A stretch of DNA of 64,000 nucleotides, taken from positions 1 through 64,000 of the forward strand of contig NZ_JALLIY010000016.1 of assembly GCF_023242315.1 (NCBI RefSeq). Direction: 5' to 3'. Both the position numbers and the translations under genes were made by a program. The notes under the pieces were generated by a model. That model saw only the letters and a program-made list of their open reading frames with translations. It was not told the origin of the DNA and searched no databases. Below are positions 51,846 to 60,560 of this stretch, piece after piece (the stretch's first letter is position 1; each line of letters starts with the position of its first letter). This stretch comes from Pseudomonas sp. MWU13-2105. Its GTDB lineage: Bacteria > Pseudomonadota > Gammaproteobacteria > Pseudomonadales > Pseudomonadaceae.

Positions 51846-53366
51846 TCAAAAGAAACCCAGCGGATTGATGTCGTAGCTGACCAGGAGGTTTTTGGTCTGC
51901 TGGTAGTGGTCGAGCATCATTTTGTGGTTTTCACGGCCGACACCGGATTTTTTGTAGCCCCCGAACGCGGCATGCGCCGGGTACAGGTGATAGCAGTTGG
52001 TCCACACGCGACCGGCTTTGATCGCCCGTCCCATGCGATAAGCACGGTTGATGTCACGGGTCCAGAGACCAGCGCCCAGGCCGAACTCGCTGTCATTGGC
52101 AATCGCCAGGGCTTCAGCTTCGTCCTTGAAGGTGGTCACGCCCACGACGGGGCCGAAGATCTCCTCCTGGAACACGCGCATTTTGTTGTTGCCCTTGAGC
52201 AGCGTCGGCTGGATGTAGTAGCCGCTGGACAGATCGCCTTCCAGATGTTCCGCCGCGCCGCCGGTCAATAGCACCGCACCCTCCTCCTGGGCAATCTTCA
52301 GGTAGGAAAGAATCTTGTCGTATTGCTGCTCCGACGCCTGGGCGCCGACCATGGTCTCGGTATCCAGGGGATCGCCGCGTTTGATCTTGCCGATCTTCTG
52401 CATCACGACGGCCATGAACGCATCGTAGATCGATTCCTGGATCAATGCCCGCGATGGGCAGGTGCAGACCTCACCTTGGTTGAAAAACGCCAATACCAGG
52501 CCTTCGGCGGCCTTTTCAATAAACTGTGGTTCAGCCTGCATGATGTCTTCGAAGAAGATATTCGGCGACTTGCCACCCAGCTCCACAGTGCTTGGAATGA
52601 TGTTCTCGGCCGCGCACTTCATGATATGCGAACCCACCGGCGTGGAGCCGGTGAAAGCGATCTTGGCGATACGCTTGCTGGTGGCCAGGGCCTCGCCGGC
52701 TTCACGACCAAAGCCATGGACGATGTTCAAGACCCCCGCCGGCAGCAGGTCGTTGATCAGCTCGGCGAAGATCATGATCGACAGCGGCGTTTGTTCGGCC
52801 GGTTTGAGCACCACGCAGTTACCCGCCGCCAGCGCGGGCGCCAGTTTCCAGGCCGCCATCAGCAGCGGGAAGTTCCACGGAATGATCTGCCCCACCACGC
52901 CCAGCGGTTCATGAAAATGGTAAGCCGTGGTCAGTTCGTTGATCTCCGCGGCGCCGCCTTCCTGGGCACGGATGCAACCGGCGAAATAACGGAAGTGATC
53001 GGCCGCCAGCGGAACGTCGGCATTCAGGGTTTCGCGCACGGCCTTGCCGTTGTCCCAGGTTTCGGTAACGGCCAGCACTTCAAGATTCTGTTCAATGCGG
53101 TCGGCAATGTTCAACAGGACCCGCGAACGCTCCTGTACCGAGGTCTTGCCCCAGGCATCGGCGGCCGCATGCGCGGCATCCAGCGCAAGGTCGATATCAG
53201 CGGCGGTGGAACGGGGGAACTGGGCAATCACTTCGCCGTTGATCGGCGAAGTATTGCTGAAGTATTCGCCATTGACCGGCGCGACGAACTCACCGCCGAT
53301 GTAATTGCCGTAGCGAGGTTTGAAAGAAACGACAGCGCCTGGGGTTCCGGGTTGTGCGTAAATCAT
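51846..53366 (-). CDS. exaC: ExaC-type NAD-dependent acetaldehyde dehydrogenase
   Basis: A 506-residue aldehyde dehydrogenase of the ExaC/AcoD group that oxidises acetaldehyde to acetate after ethanol oxidation. IIPWNFPLLMAAWKLAPALA, FTGSTPVGSHIM, ELGGKSPNIFFED and the catalytic NQGEVCTCPSRALIQ, with the double Cys typical of ExaC, are present. The C-terminal AAFGGYKKSGVGRENHKMML is also typical. I chose ATG 53366 (MIYAQPGTPGAVV), matching the usual length of 506. It is divergent from the erbR-type gene. Confidence 0.9.
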   Translation of the reverse strand: MIYAQPGTPGAVVSFKPRYGNYIGGEFVAPVNGEYFSNTSPINGEVIAQFPRSTAADIDLALDAAHAAADAWGKTSVQERSRVLLNIADRIEQNLEVLAVTETWDNGKAVRETLNADVPLAADHFRYFAGCIRAQEGGAAEINELTTAYHFHEPLGVVGQIIPWNFPLLMAAWKLAPALAAGNCVVLKPAEQTPLSIMIFAELINDLLPAGVLNIVHGFGREAGEALATSKRIAKIAFTGSTPVGSHIMKCAAENIIPSTVELGGKSPNIFFEDIMQAEPQFIEKAAEGLVLAFFNQGEVCTCPSRALIQESIYDAFMAVVMQKIGKIKRGDPLDTETMVGAQASEQQYDKILSYLKIAQEEGAVLLTGGAAEHLEGDLSSGYYIQPTLLKGNNKMRVFQEEIFGPVVGVTTFKDEAEALAIANDSEFGLGAGLWTRDINRAYRMGRAIKAGRVWTNCYHLYPAHAAFGGYKKSGVGRENHKMMLDHYQQTKNLLVSYDINPLGFF

Positions 53367-53575
53367 GATTGAGGCCTCTTTGCCGATCGTTGCCGGTTGG
53401 TCGAACACGCGATGAGCAGATGTTAGAGAGCCTGCGCCGCCAAACGAATGCGCCCTTGGCAGGGGTCACCTTGTTATTTAGTCGTAGTTGGCGCCCGGCT
53501 GAAAAGCCGCACGCACGCGACAACCGGTACTTTGGTACGGCTTTACCTGACTATCGTCGCATTCACAAAGCCTGG

Positions 53576-53598
53576 GTAGTGGCATGTAATGCCCCTAC
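53576..53598. promoter_or_regulatory. Imperfect inverted repeat upstream of the response regulator
   Basis: GTAGTGGCAT and ATGCCCCTAC, separated by GTA, form 10-base arms with one mismatch in the 337-base gap 53367-53703 between exaC and the erbR-type gene. The outer GTAG/CTAC resembles the repeat at 58176. It may be an ErbR-family site. Confidence 0.35.
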
Positions 53599-53620
53599 TA
53601 CAAGAAAGGAATCGCCCCTT

Positions 53621-53689
53621 ATGCCGCATACCCTGCCACTTTCCCTGAACAACAGGTACGCCCAGCCGCCACACCGCCATCAAAAATAA
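53621..53689 (+). CDS. Possible 22-residue leader peptide
   Basis: A short frame (MPHTLPLSLNNRYAQPPHRH plus two residues) with AAGGA ten bases before its ATG and a TAA stop 14 bases before the response regulator. It has no Glu and so is not PqqA. It may be a leader peptide or a chance frame. Confidence 0.22.
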   Translation: MPHTLPLSLNNRYAQPPHRHQK

Positions 53690-53703
53690 ATAGGTGAAAG
53701 GCC

Positions 53704-54369
53704 ATGTACAAAATTCTGATTGCCGATGATCACCCGTTGTTTCGTGAAGCCATCGCCAATGTGATCAGCGACGGTTTTCCAGGCAGCGAAGTGATGGAAA
53801 CTGCCGATCTGGAGAGCGCGCTGGCGCTGACCCGATGCCATGACGAGCTCGACCTGATTCTGCTCGATCTGAATATGCCGGGCATGCACGGCCTCAATGG
53901 CCTGATCAATCTGCGCAACGAGGCGCCCACCATCCCGGTGGTGATTGTGTCCGCCGAACAAGACAAACAGGTTGTGCTGCAGGCCATTATGTATGGCGCG
54001 GTGGGCTTTATTACCAAGTCCTCGCCACGGGCGCAGATGATTGAAGCCATCGAGCAGATCCTTGACGGCAAGGTCTATCTGCCTGCGGACATCATCCACG
54101 CACAAAAGACCGGTACCCGGCGCAGCATGAACAACGCGCCGAGCTTTACCCCTGAGTTACTGCAGGCCCTGACCCGCAAGCAATTGCAGGTCCTGGAACG
54201 GATGACCAGGGGCGAGTCGAACAAGCAGATCGCCTACACCCTGGAAATCGCCGAAACCACCGTCAAGGCGCATGTCTCGGCGATCCTGCGCAAACTCAAC
54301 GTGCATAACCGGGTCCAGGCGATTCTCAGCGCCGGGGATATCGATTTCAGCTCCTACCTGCGGCGCTGA
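53704..54369 (+). CDS. erbR: ErbR/AgmR-type LuxR family response regulator
   Basis: A 221-residue NarL/FixJ-type regulator. The receiver has ILIADDHPLFREAI at the start and the phospho-acceptor Asp in LILLDLNMPGMHG (about 58). The DNA-binding C-terminus reads LTRKQLQVLERMTRGESNKQ then IAYTLEIAETTVKAHVSAIL. Length and sequence match ErbR/AgmR/ExaE, which switch on PQQ-dependent ethanol oxidation in pseudomonads. Here it faces the hybrid kinase gene and lies beside exaC. Confidence 0.9.
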   Translation: MYKILIADDHPLFREAIANVISDGFPGSEVMETADLESALALTRCHDELDLILLDLNMPGMHGLNGLINLRNEAPTIPVVIVSAEQDKQVVLQAIMYGAVGFITKSSPRAQMIEAIEQILDGKVYLPADIIHAQKTGTRRSMNNAPSFTPELLQALTRKQLQVLERMTRGESNKQIAYTLEIAETTVKAHVSAILRKLNVHNRVQAILSAGDIDFSSYLRR

Positions 54370-54386
54370 TTTGATCCACCTGCCGA

Positions 54387-57017
54387 CTATTTACCCAGCA
54401 GATGACTGATCGCCGTTTTGAGTTTCATCGGCCGCACCGGTTTGTGCATCAAGGTATGGCCCAGCTCACGCATTTGCAGCTTCAGCTCATTGCTGTAGTT
54501 GGCCGTGATCATCAGCGCGGGCAAGGGTGAGCCACGTCGGGCGTTGATCGTTGCCACGGCATCGACACCGTTCTGCTCATGGTCCAGGTGATAGTCGGCA
54601 ATCAACAGGTCGGCATCGGCGTGATAGTTCTCCACCTGCCGCGCCAAGTCCTGCTCTGACAGCGCCGTGACAACCTGGCAACCCCAGCTTTCCAGCAGCG
54701 TGCGCATCCCCGCGCAAATCGTTGCGTCATTGTCCAGCACCCAGATCCGTGCCCCACGCAGCCTTTCGAGCATGGGCTCAGTCATCGGTAACTGGACCTG
54801 CGGCTTGGGCGCGCTAAGGGCCAGCGGCACTTCGACGGCGAACATCGAGCCCTTGCCGGGGGTCGAGCGCACGCTGATCTTATGCCCTAGTATTCCGGCG
54901 ATTTTTTCGACAATGGCCAAGCCCAGACCCAACCCGCGATCCTGATGCGGCCGTTGCACGTCGCCACGTTTGAACTCCTGGAAAATTTCCTCCAGTTTGT
55001 TCTCGGCAATCCCGATACCGGTATCCCAGACCTCGATGGACAGGCGCTGGCGATGCCGACGACAACCCAGTACCACTCGGCCAGTGGTGGTGTATCGGAT
55101 CGCGTTGCTCAGCAGGTTGCGCAGAATCCGCGCCAACAACTGGATATCGCTACGTACCAGCGCCGAACACGGTACGAACGCCAGGCGCAGGCCCTCGCTG
55201 CTGGCCGCCTGGGTGAACTCGGCCGCCAGGTTTTCCAACAGTTCGCTCAGGGCAAACGGCGCAATATCGGCCTTGATCACCCCGGCATCGAGCTTGGAGA
55301 TGTCGACCAGTGTGCCGAGCAGGTTCTCCACGTCCTCCAGCGAATTACTGACATTACGTACCAGGATCGCGTTGGCCGCCGGCTCGCGGCGCTCCAACAA
55401 GGCACTGGTAAACAGGCGCGCGGCGTTGAGCGGCTGCAGCAGATCATGGCTGACGGCGGCGAGAAACTTGGTTTTCGACAGGTTGGCCTGCTCGGCTTCG
55501 AGCTTGGCTTCACGCAGGCGCGACTCGACCCGACTGCGCTCGTCGATCTCGCGCAGCAGTTGGCTGTTCAGGGTGGTCAGCTCGGTCGTGCGTTCACGGA
55601 CTCGCTGTTCCAGGTTCTGATAAGCCTGGTGCAGCGCTTCAGCGGTACGCCGACGTTCAGTGATATCGCGGATCAGCACAAAAATACCGATCACTTCACC
55701 ATTGGCCAGGCGATTGGGCACATAGGAGCGCAGCATGTAGCGCTCCTGATTGTTGATATTGATTTCCGGGCATTCGAACGTCACGCTTTCCCCCGCGAGG
55801 GCGCGCTCGACATAGCTTTCCAGCCGCTGGTAGTGCTCTTCGCTATGGACCTCGCGCAGGCTCTGGCCGAGCATCACCCCACGCGGCCAGCAGTACCACT
55901 GCTCATAGACCTTGTTGGTGAACTCATAGACCAGGTCGGCATTCAGATAGGCGATGAGCGCGGGTACATGGTCGGTGATCAGGCGAATCCAGCGCTCGCT
56001 CTCGCTGAGGGCTTCAGCATGCCGGTAGCGCTCGGTGATGTCCGTGAAGGTATTGACGAAACCGCCGGTAGGTAACGGATGCGTGCGGATTTCCAGAACC
56101 CGGCCATCGGATAGGCGCTGCTCCCGCTCGTGGATCACCCGGCCGTTGGTGTCGCGGCTGGCCGGCGTCAACAGCTCCAGTTCGCTGTCGGCGATCACCT
56201 CGGAAAAAAGCCGGTGCGCGGCAACCGGGGCCAGTCCGCTCAGTTCCAGAAACCGCCGATTCCACAGTTCCAGGATGCCCTCGGCGTTGACCATCGCAAC
56301 GCCCTGGGACAGGTTGTCGACGGCCCGTTGCAGCAGGTGCGACTTCTGCGCAACGGCTTTCTCGCGGCGCAGGGTTTCGCTGAGTTTGACTTCAGTGATA
56401 TCGGTAAACAGGATCACCCGCCCCCCCTCGCGGGTCGGCCGCTCGCTGACCTGCAACCAGCGGCCATCATTCAGGCGATACAACAGGTGTTCGTCGGCGC
56501 TGTGGCGCGGCTCTTCAATAAACAACCCGGTACTGGCCATCAACCGCTTGACCTCAGTCAGGCGCATGCCGCCGATGATCCGTACCCGGCTGTTGGCCCA
56601 AAGCGCTTTGAAACGGCTGTTGAACAGCACGATGCGCTGGTCCTCATCGAACAGCACGAATGCATCGGAAATACTTTCAATGGCATCGACCAAATGCTGA
56701 TGGGCCGTTTCCGCCCGCAGGCGGGCATCACTGAGCAGATTGTTGCTGGCCTTGAGCTCGGCCATGGCCTGGTTCAAGGCATCAGTACGCTCCCTGACCT
56801 GCTCGGCCAGGACCACCGAGTGCTGAAAGGCCGCATAGGAATCATTGCCCCGCGCGGTACCGGACTCGACCCGTTCAATCAGCGCCGTATTGATCCGCCG
56901 CAGCTTTTGATTATCCCGCTGCAGTCGTTCGATCTGCTCAAGCAGCTCAGCTGGAGATGACGGCACGGCTGCGTCCAATGGCGACACCGGTGAAGGTCTG
57001 GTTGATGTGCATGCCAT
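54387..57017 (-). CDS. nahK: NahK/ErcS'-type hybrid sensor histidine kinase
   Basis: An 876-residue hybrid kinase. A coiled-coil N-terminus (30-110) leads to several PAS domains (LVDAIESISDAFVLFDEDQR near 115, LQRAVDNLSQGVAMVNAEGI near 237, and a third near 345). The phospho-accepting His lies in FLAAVSHDLLQPLNAARLFT (about 525), the ATPase boxes are NLLSNAIRYTT, DTGIGIAENK and GLGLGLAIVEKI, and a C-terminal receiver has LLIADYHLDH. The layout matches NahK (ErcS'), the kinase controlled by NosP and linked to ethanol-oxidation regulation. Its start lies 71 bases inside nosP. Confidence 0.88.
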   Translation of the reverse strand: MACTSTRPSPVSPLDAAVPSSPAELLEQIERLQRDNQKLRRINTALIERVESGTARGNDSYAAFQHSVVLAEQVRERTDALNQAMAELKASNNLLSDARLRAETAHQHLVDAIESISDAFVLFDEDQRIVLFNSRFKALWANSRVRIIGGMRLTEVKRLMASTGLFIEEPRHSADEHLLYRLNDGRWLQVSERPTREGGRVILFTDITEVKLSETLRREKAVAQKSHLLQRAVDNLSQGVAMVNAEGILELWNRRFLELSGLAPVAAHRLFSEVIADSELELLTPASRDTNGRVIHEREQRLSDGRVLEIRTHPLPTGGFVNTFTDITERYRHAEALSESERWIRLITDHVPALIAYLNADLVYEFTNKVYEQWYCWPRGVMLGQSLREVHSEEHYQRLESYVERALAGESVTFECPEININNQERYMLRSYVPNRLANGEVIGIFVLIRDITERRRTAEALHQAYQNLEQRVRERTTELTTLNSQLLREIDERSRVESRLREAKLEAEQANLSKTKFLAAVSHDLLQPLNAARLFTSALLERREPAANAILVRNVSNSLEDVENLLGTLVDISKLDAGVIKADIAPFALSELLENLAAEFTQAASSEGLRLAFVPCSALVRSDIQLLARILRNLLSNAIRYTTTGRVVLGCRRHRQRLSIEVWDTGIGIAENKLEEIFQEFKRGDVQRPHQDRGLGLGLAIVEKIAGILGHKISVRSTPGKGSMFAVEVPLALSAPKPQVQLPMTEPMLERLRGARIWVLDNDATICAGMRTLLESWGCQVVTALSEQDLARQVENYHADADLLIADYHLDHEQNGVDAVATINARRGSPLPALMITANYSNELKLQMRELGHTLMHKPVRPMKLKTAISHLLGK

Positions 57018-58110
57018 TGAACTGTTCTCCGTAGGTATTGAAACCTATCACCCGATGCTCGCGCAGGACCGCGCCGATCTGCTGGACACTGCCATCGTCT
57101 TCCAGCTCCAGGCGCCGTAGGAAACAGTCGCAGCCGATAGTCAGCAACAACGAACCCAAGCGCTCCCGCAAGCCGTCGAACAGCGTCTGCAGGTTCGGCA
57201 GCAAGGGGCCAGGCGTCATGGCCGTGAGGACGATGCCGTTCTCCACCGCACAATAAAAACTCAGGCTCAAGTCAGGATTGACCTGTTGAATGGCCCTGAC
57301 GTAGTACTGGTCGTTGATCCGAACAGCTAACGGGTGGGCGGCAAAAATCTGGTGATTGAGCTGCGCCACGGGCACCCCGATGATCTGCGCGTACTCTTCG
57401 GCCGCGGGCTCTGCATTGAGTTCGTAAACCCGTCGCATGCCGCTGTCGACGCGCGTGACCACCAGCTTTTCCGCACGCGGCAAAATGTGGTGCGTGGTGA
57501 ACACTTCGAAGTCCAGCCAGGTATTGACCAACAGCACCACGGCCGCGCCGCTGTGGAATTCGCCGCCGAAGTAGACATGGGTATGGGTCAGGTAGTTATC
57601 GTCGCCGGCAGAACCGCCAAAGTGCGGGATATCGCCCAAGGCGGCGCTCAGCGCGGCAAGGACCATTTCCTCGCGGCTGGACAGGCCGTCGAGTAGCGTC
57701 AGGGCGAAACTGTTGCCCTTGATCGGCGCCAAGGTATTGCTGCGACAACCGCCGACCAGTCGCTCGACCATTTGCTGGGCGTCGATCAGGCTGAAACGCT
57801 CCAATTCGTCGATCAGTTCCGCGGCAATGGAGAAATGCCGATGATCGAAACCCACCGCGGTCACGCAGCCCCGGCCATAGCCCTCGGGGGTGATTTCCCC
57901 GGCGCTGGTACAGCCGACCACGCGAATGCCGCCAAAGCTCTGCTGCAATGCGCTGCCCAGGGCCCGCAAATCGTATTCGACCGAACAAAAGAACAGTACA
58001 AAACCCAAGTGCGGGTGCAATAGCTGCCGCGCCAGCTCCTGTGCCACCTCTTGCGCCTCGGTTGCCATCGACATCGCGCTGACTACGCCATCGGTTTGGG
58101 TGTGTTGCAT
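56947..58110 (-). CDS. nosP: NosP-type FIST-domain sensor
   Basis: A 387-residue FIST_N/FIST_C protein. FIST_N includes LGFVLFFCSVEYDLRALGSA and GIRVVGCTSAGEITPEGYGR; FIST_C begins near 230 and ends with VIGFNTYGEQFNGMHINQTF and a TGVAIG close. Some FIST proteins (NosP) bind heme and sense nitric oxide, inhibiting the adjacent kinase NahK. The ATG at 58110 has GGAGG upstream. It is upstream of and overlaps the kinase gene, the arrangement known for nosP-nahK. Confidence 0.88.
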   Translation of the reverse strand: MQHTQTDGVVSAMSMATEAQEVAQELARQLLHPHLGFVLFFCSVEYDLRALGSALQQSFGGIRVVGCTSAGEITPEGYGRGCVTAVGFDHRHFSIAAELIDELERFSLIDAQQMVERLVGGCRSNTLAPIKGNSFALTLLDGLSSREEMVLAALSAALGDIPHFGGSAGDDNYLTHTHVYFGGEFHSGAAVVLLVNTWLDFEVFTTHHILPRAEKLVVTRVDSGMRRVYELNAEPAAEEYAQIIGVPVAQLNHQIFAAHPLAVRINDQYYVRAIQQVNPDLSLSFYCAVENGIVLTAMTPGPLLPNLQTLFDGLRERLGSLLLTIGCDCFLRRLELEDDGSVQQIGAVLREHRVIGFNTYGEQFNGMHINQTFTGVAIGRSRAVISS

Positions 58111-58175
58111 AGCCGCCTCCCGCAAAATGCGCTGTCTGTCGGCTCAGTCTACGAAGACTGGGCCCGGGTCCCTAT

Positions 58176-58189
58176 CCTACTTGGGTAGG
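58176..58189. promoter_or_regulatory. Inverted repeat CCTAC-TTGG-GTAGG
   Basis: A perfect 5-bp inverted repeat with a four-base spacer lies between the divergent nosP and ercA genes (gap 58111-58357). Related GTAG/CTAC arms occur upstream of the erbR-type gene. It is a candidate site for the ErbR-type or another LuxR-family regulator. Confidence 0.4.
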
Positions 58190-58357
58190 GGGTAACCACT
58201 GCGACAGGATGAAATTGCGTGCCACTACGACCAAAGACCCCCATTGCGCGGACTAAAGGACCATTTAAGCGTCACGCCCTCGCTCCTAGGATGAGTCCAT
58301 CTTGATGAGTGCACTACCGGCCGTTCGGGCCAATAATCACAATAATGAGGGCTAGTC

Positions 58358-59506
58358 ATGAGCAGCACGTTCTTCATTCCGTCCGTAAACATGATGGGCA
58401 TCGGCAGTCTCGATGAGGCCATGGTCGCCATTCGCAAATATGGCTTGCGTCACGCCCTTATCGTGACCGACGCCGGGCTGGCAAAGGCCGGGGTCGCCGA
58501 CAAGGTCGCCAAGCTGCTGGCGGCGCAGGACATCCAGGCGACAATATTTGACGGGGCCAAGCCGAATCCGACCGTGAGCAACGTCGAAAACGGTCTGGCG
58601 CAACTCAAGCTCAGCGGTGCCGACTTCATCATCTCCCTCGGCGGCGGCTCCCCCCATGACTGCGCCAAGGGCATTGCCTTGTGTGCCACCAATGGCGGGC
58701 ATATCAGTGACTACGAAGGCGTCGATCAGTCCGCCAAGCCACAAATGCCACTGATTGCCATCAATACCACGGCGGGCACCGCCAGCGAGATGACCCGTTT
58801 TTGCATCATCACCGACGAAACCCGCCACGTAAAAATGGCCATCGTCGACCGTAATGTAACGCCACTGCTGTCGGTCAACGATCCCTCATTGATGGCCGCC
58901 ATGCCCAAAGGCCTGACCGCCGCCACCGGCATGGACGCGTTGACCCACGCCATCGAAGCCTACGTTTCCACCGCGGCCACGCCCATCACCGATGCCTGCG
59001 CGCTCAAGGCCGTGGAATTGATCTCCGCCAACCTGCGCAACGCGGTCGCCAACGGCGGCGATATGCAGGCGCGGGAAAATATGGCCTATGCACAGTTTCT
59101 GGCCGGGATGGCGTTCAACAACGCCTCCCTTGGCTACGTACACGCCATGGCCCACCAACTGGGTGGCTTCTATGACCTGCCGCACGGTGTCTGCAACGCG
59201 ATACTGCTGCCGCACGTCGAGAGCTTCAACGCCAGCGTTTCCCAGGCTCGCCTGACGGACGTCGCCAGGGCGATGGGGCTCGATACCCAACATCTTGACC
59301 ACGAGCAAGGCGCCGCGGTGGCGATTGCCGGCATCCGTCAATTGTCCCTGGACGTTGGCATTCCTGGCGGTCTGGCTGAATTGGGCGTCAAGCTGGAGGA
59401 CATTCCAACACTGGCGGCCAACGCCATGAAAGATGCCTGCGGCTTCACCAACCCGCGGACGGCGGAGCAGGCGCAAATCGAAGAGATTTTCCACGCCGCG
59501 ATGTAA
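58358..59506 (+). CDS. ercA: ErcA-type iron-containing alcohol dehydrogenase
   Basis: A 382-residue group III alcohol dehydrogenase. GGGSPHDCAKG (about 97-107) binds the nucleotide; metal ligands lie in MDALTHAIEAYVS (about 194-206) and in HAMAHQLGGFYDLPHGVCNA (about 262-281). In P. aeruginosa ErcA has a regulatory role in ethanol oxidation, although the enzyme fold is intact. GAGGG precedes the ATG. A bidirectional hairpin follows its stop. Confidence 0.88.
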   Translation: MSSTFFIPSVNMMGIGSLDEAMVAIRKYGLRHALIVTDAGLAKAGVADKVAKLLAAQDIQATIFDGAKPNPTVSNVENGLAQLKLSGADFIISLGGGSPHDCAKGIALCATNGGHISDYEGVDQSAKPQMPLIAINTTAGTASEMTRFCIITDETRHVKMAIVDRNVTPLLSVNDPSLMAAMPKGLTAATGMDALTHAIEAYVSTAATPITDACALKAVELISANLRNAVANGGDMQARENMAYAQFLAGMAFNNASLGYVHAMAHQLGGFYDLPHGVCNAILLPHVESFNASVSQARLTDVARAMGLDTQHLDHEQGAAVAIAGIRQLSLDVGIPGGLAELGVKLEDIPTLAANAMKDACGFTNPRTAEQAQIEEIFHAAM

Positions 59507-59516
59507 TGAAAAGGCG

Positions 59517-59545
59517 ATGAACGGGAAGCGAGAATTCCCGTTCAT
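59517..59545. terminator. Bidirectional hairpin terminator
   Basis: ATGAACGGGAA (59517-59527) pairs perfectly with TTCCCGTTCAT (59535-59545) across a seven-base loop. It lies between the convergent ercA and homocysteine methyltransferase genes and probably ends both transcripts, though T runs are weak. Confidence 0.6.
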
Positions 59546-59557
59546 AACGCTAGCGTT

Positions 59558-60442
59558 TCATCCCAGCTCACGCTTGAGCTCAGCAATATGTCCAGGGCCG
59601 ATTCCACAGCAACCGCCGAGTAGGCTCGCACCCCGCTTGCTCCAGTCCTTGGCCCATGCCAGATAGCCTGAAGGACCGAGATCCTCGCGTAACTCATCGA
59701 GACCGTCGTTGGCGGTAGCTTCCTTCGGCTGGGGCGGGAAAGCATTGGCGTAGGCGCCGATAGCGATGTCCGCGCCCAGACGTTCGATGGTCGATCTGGC
59801 TACATCAATGGCAGCCCCCATGACCTCTGGCTGGCTGCAGTTGAACAACAAAGCTTGAACACCCATGCCCACCACAGCCGCAGTGGCATCGGCCACTGTT
59901 TCTCCCGAGCGAAGACGCGGTACATCGTCGAGCTCTTCGTCTTGCAGAGTGAAAGACACCCAAAACGGCTTGCCGTCAGAAGGCAGGTGCGAATGTATGG
60001 CTTGCACCTCGGCGATCGCGCTCTGGGTTTCAGCCAGCCATAGATCTACGTAGGGGGCGAGCCCCTGGAGCAAGGGGGTGAGCACCTCCGTGACACGCTG
60101 CGGCTGGAACAGGTCTGGTCGATAGGAGCCGAACAACGGCGGCAGGGAGCCGGCCACCTGAACGGGTTGCGCGCTGGCATCCGCTGCGGTACGTGCCAGT
60201 CGGCCGGCGGTCATCGCCAGGTCGCGCCCTTCACTGGCAAAGCGCTGCTCACCAATATGGAAAGGGACAACGGCATAGCTGTTGCTGGTGATGACCTGCG
60301 CACCGGCCTCGATGAAGGCGCAGTGAACGGCAATGACCGCCTCCGGCGCTTCGGTCAACGCCAACGCCGACCACTCCGGCTGCCGGAAGGGGGCGCCACG
60401 CCGTTGCAGCTCCCGCCCCATGCCACCATCCAGAATTACCAT
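59558..60442 (-). CDS. Homocysteine S-methyltransferase family protein
   Basis: A 294-residue MmuM-like enzyme that transfers a methyl group (for example from S-methylmethionine) to homocysteine. Opening VILDGGMGRELQRRGAP and the zinc ligands in LLFNCSQPEVM (Cys about 206) and LLGGCCGIGPGHI (paired Cys about 275) are all present. I chose ATG 60442, because AAGGAG is six bases before it, overlapping the earlier ATG at 60457. It is divergent from an amino-acid ABC transporter pair that may bring in its methyl donor. Confidence 0.87.
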   Translation of the reverse strand: MVILDGGMGRELQRRGAPFRQPEWSALALTEAPEAVIAVHCAFIEAGAQVITSNSYAVVPFHIGEQRFASEGRDLAMTAGRLARTAADASAQPVQVAGSLPPLFGSYRPDLFQPQRVTEVLTPLLQGLAPYVDLWLAETQSAIAEVQAIHSHLPSDGKPFWVSFTLQDEELDDVPRLRSGETVADATAAVVGMGVQALLFNCSQPEVMGAAIDVARSTIERLGADIAIGAYANAFPPQPKEATANDGLDELREDLGPSGYLAWAKDWSKRGASLLGGCCGIGPGHIAELKRELG

Positions 60443-60457
60443 GGATCGCTCCTTCAT

Positions 60458-60560
60458 ATAACTTTCCTATATATGCTTATGAAAAAAATTCACTATGTGC
60501 TTTTCTTTTATAACTATTAAATATCATAAATCCATTATCTCTAACTTTTCAGGTACTTTC
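60458..60560. promoter_or_regulatory. AT-rich divergent promoter region
   Basis: This 103-base gap is markedly AT-rich compared with its flanks, with TATATA and long A and T runs suited to two back-to-back promoters. No clear operator repeat is visible. Confidence 0.5.

Noticed and set aside
53621..53689. Idea that the short ORF before the response regulator is pqqA
   Set aside because: It lacks the conserved Glu-x-x-x-Tyr of PqqA, and no pqq genes follow.
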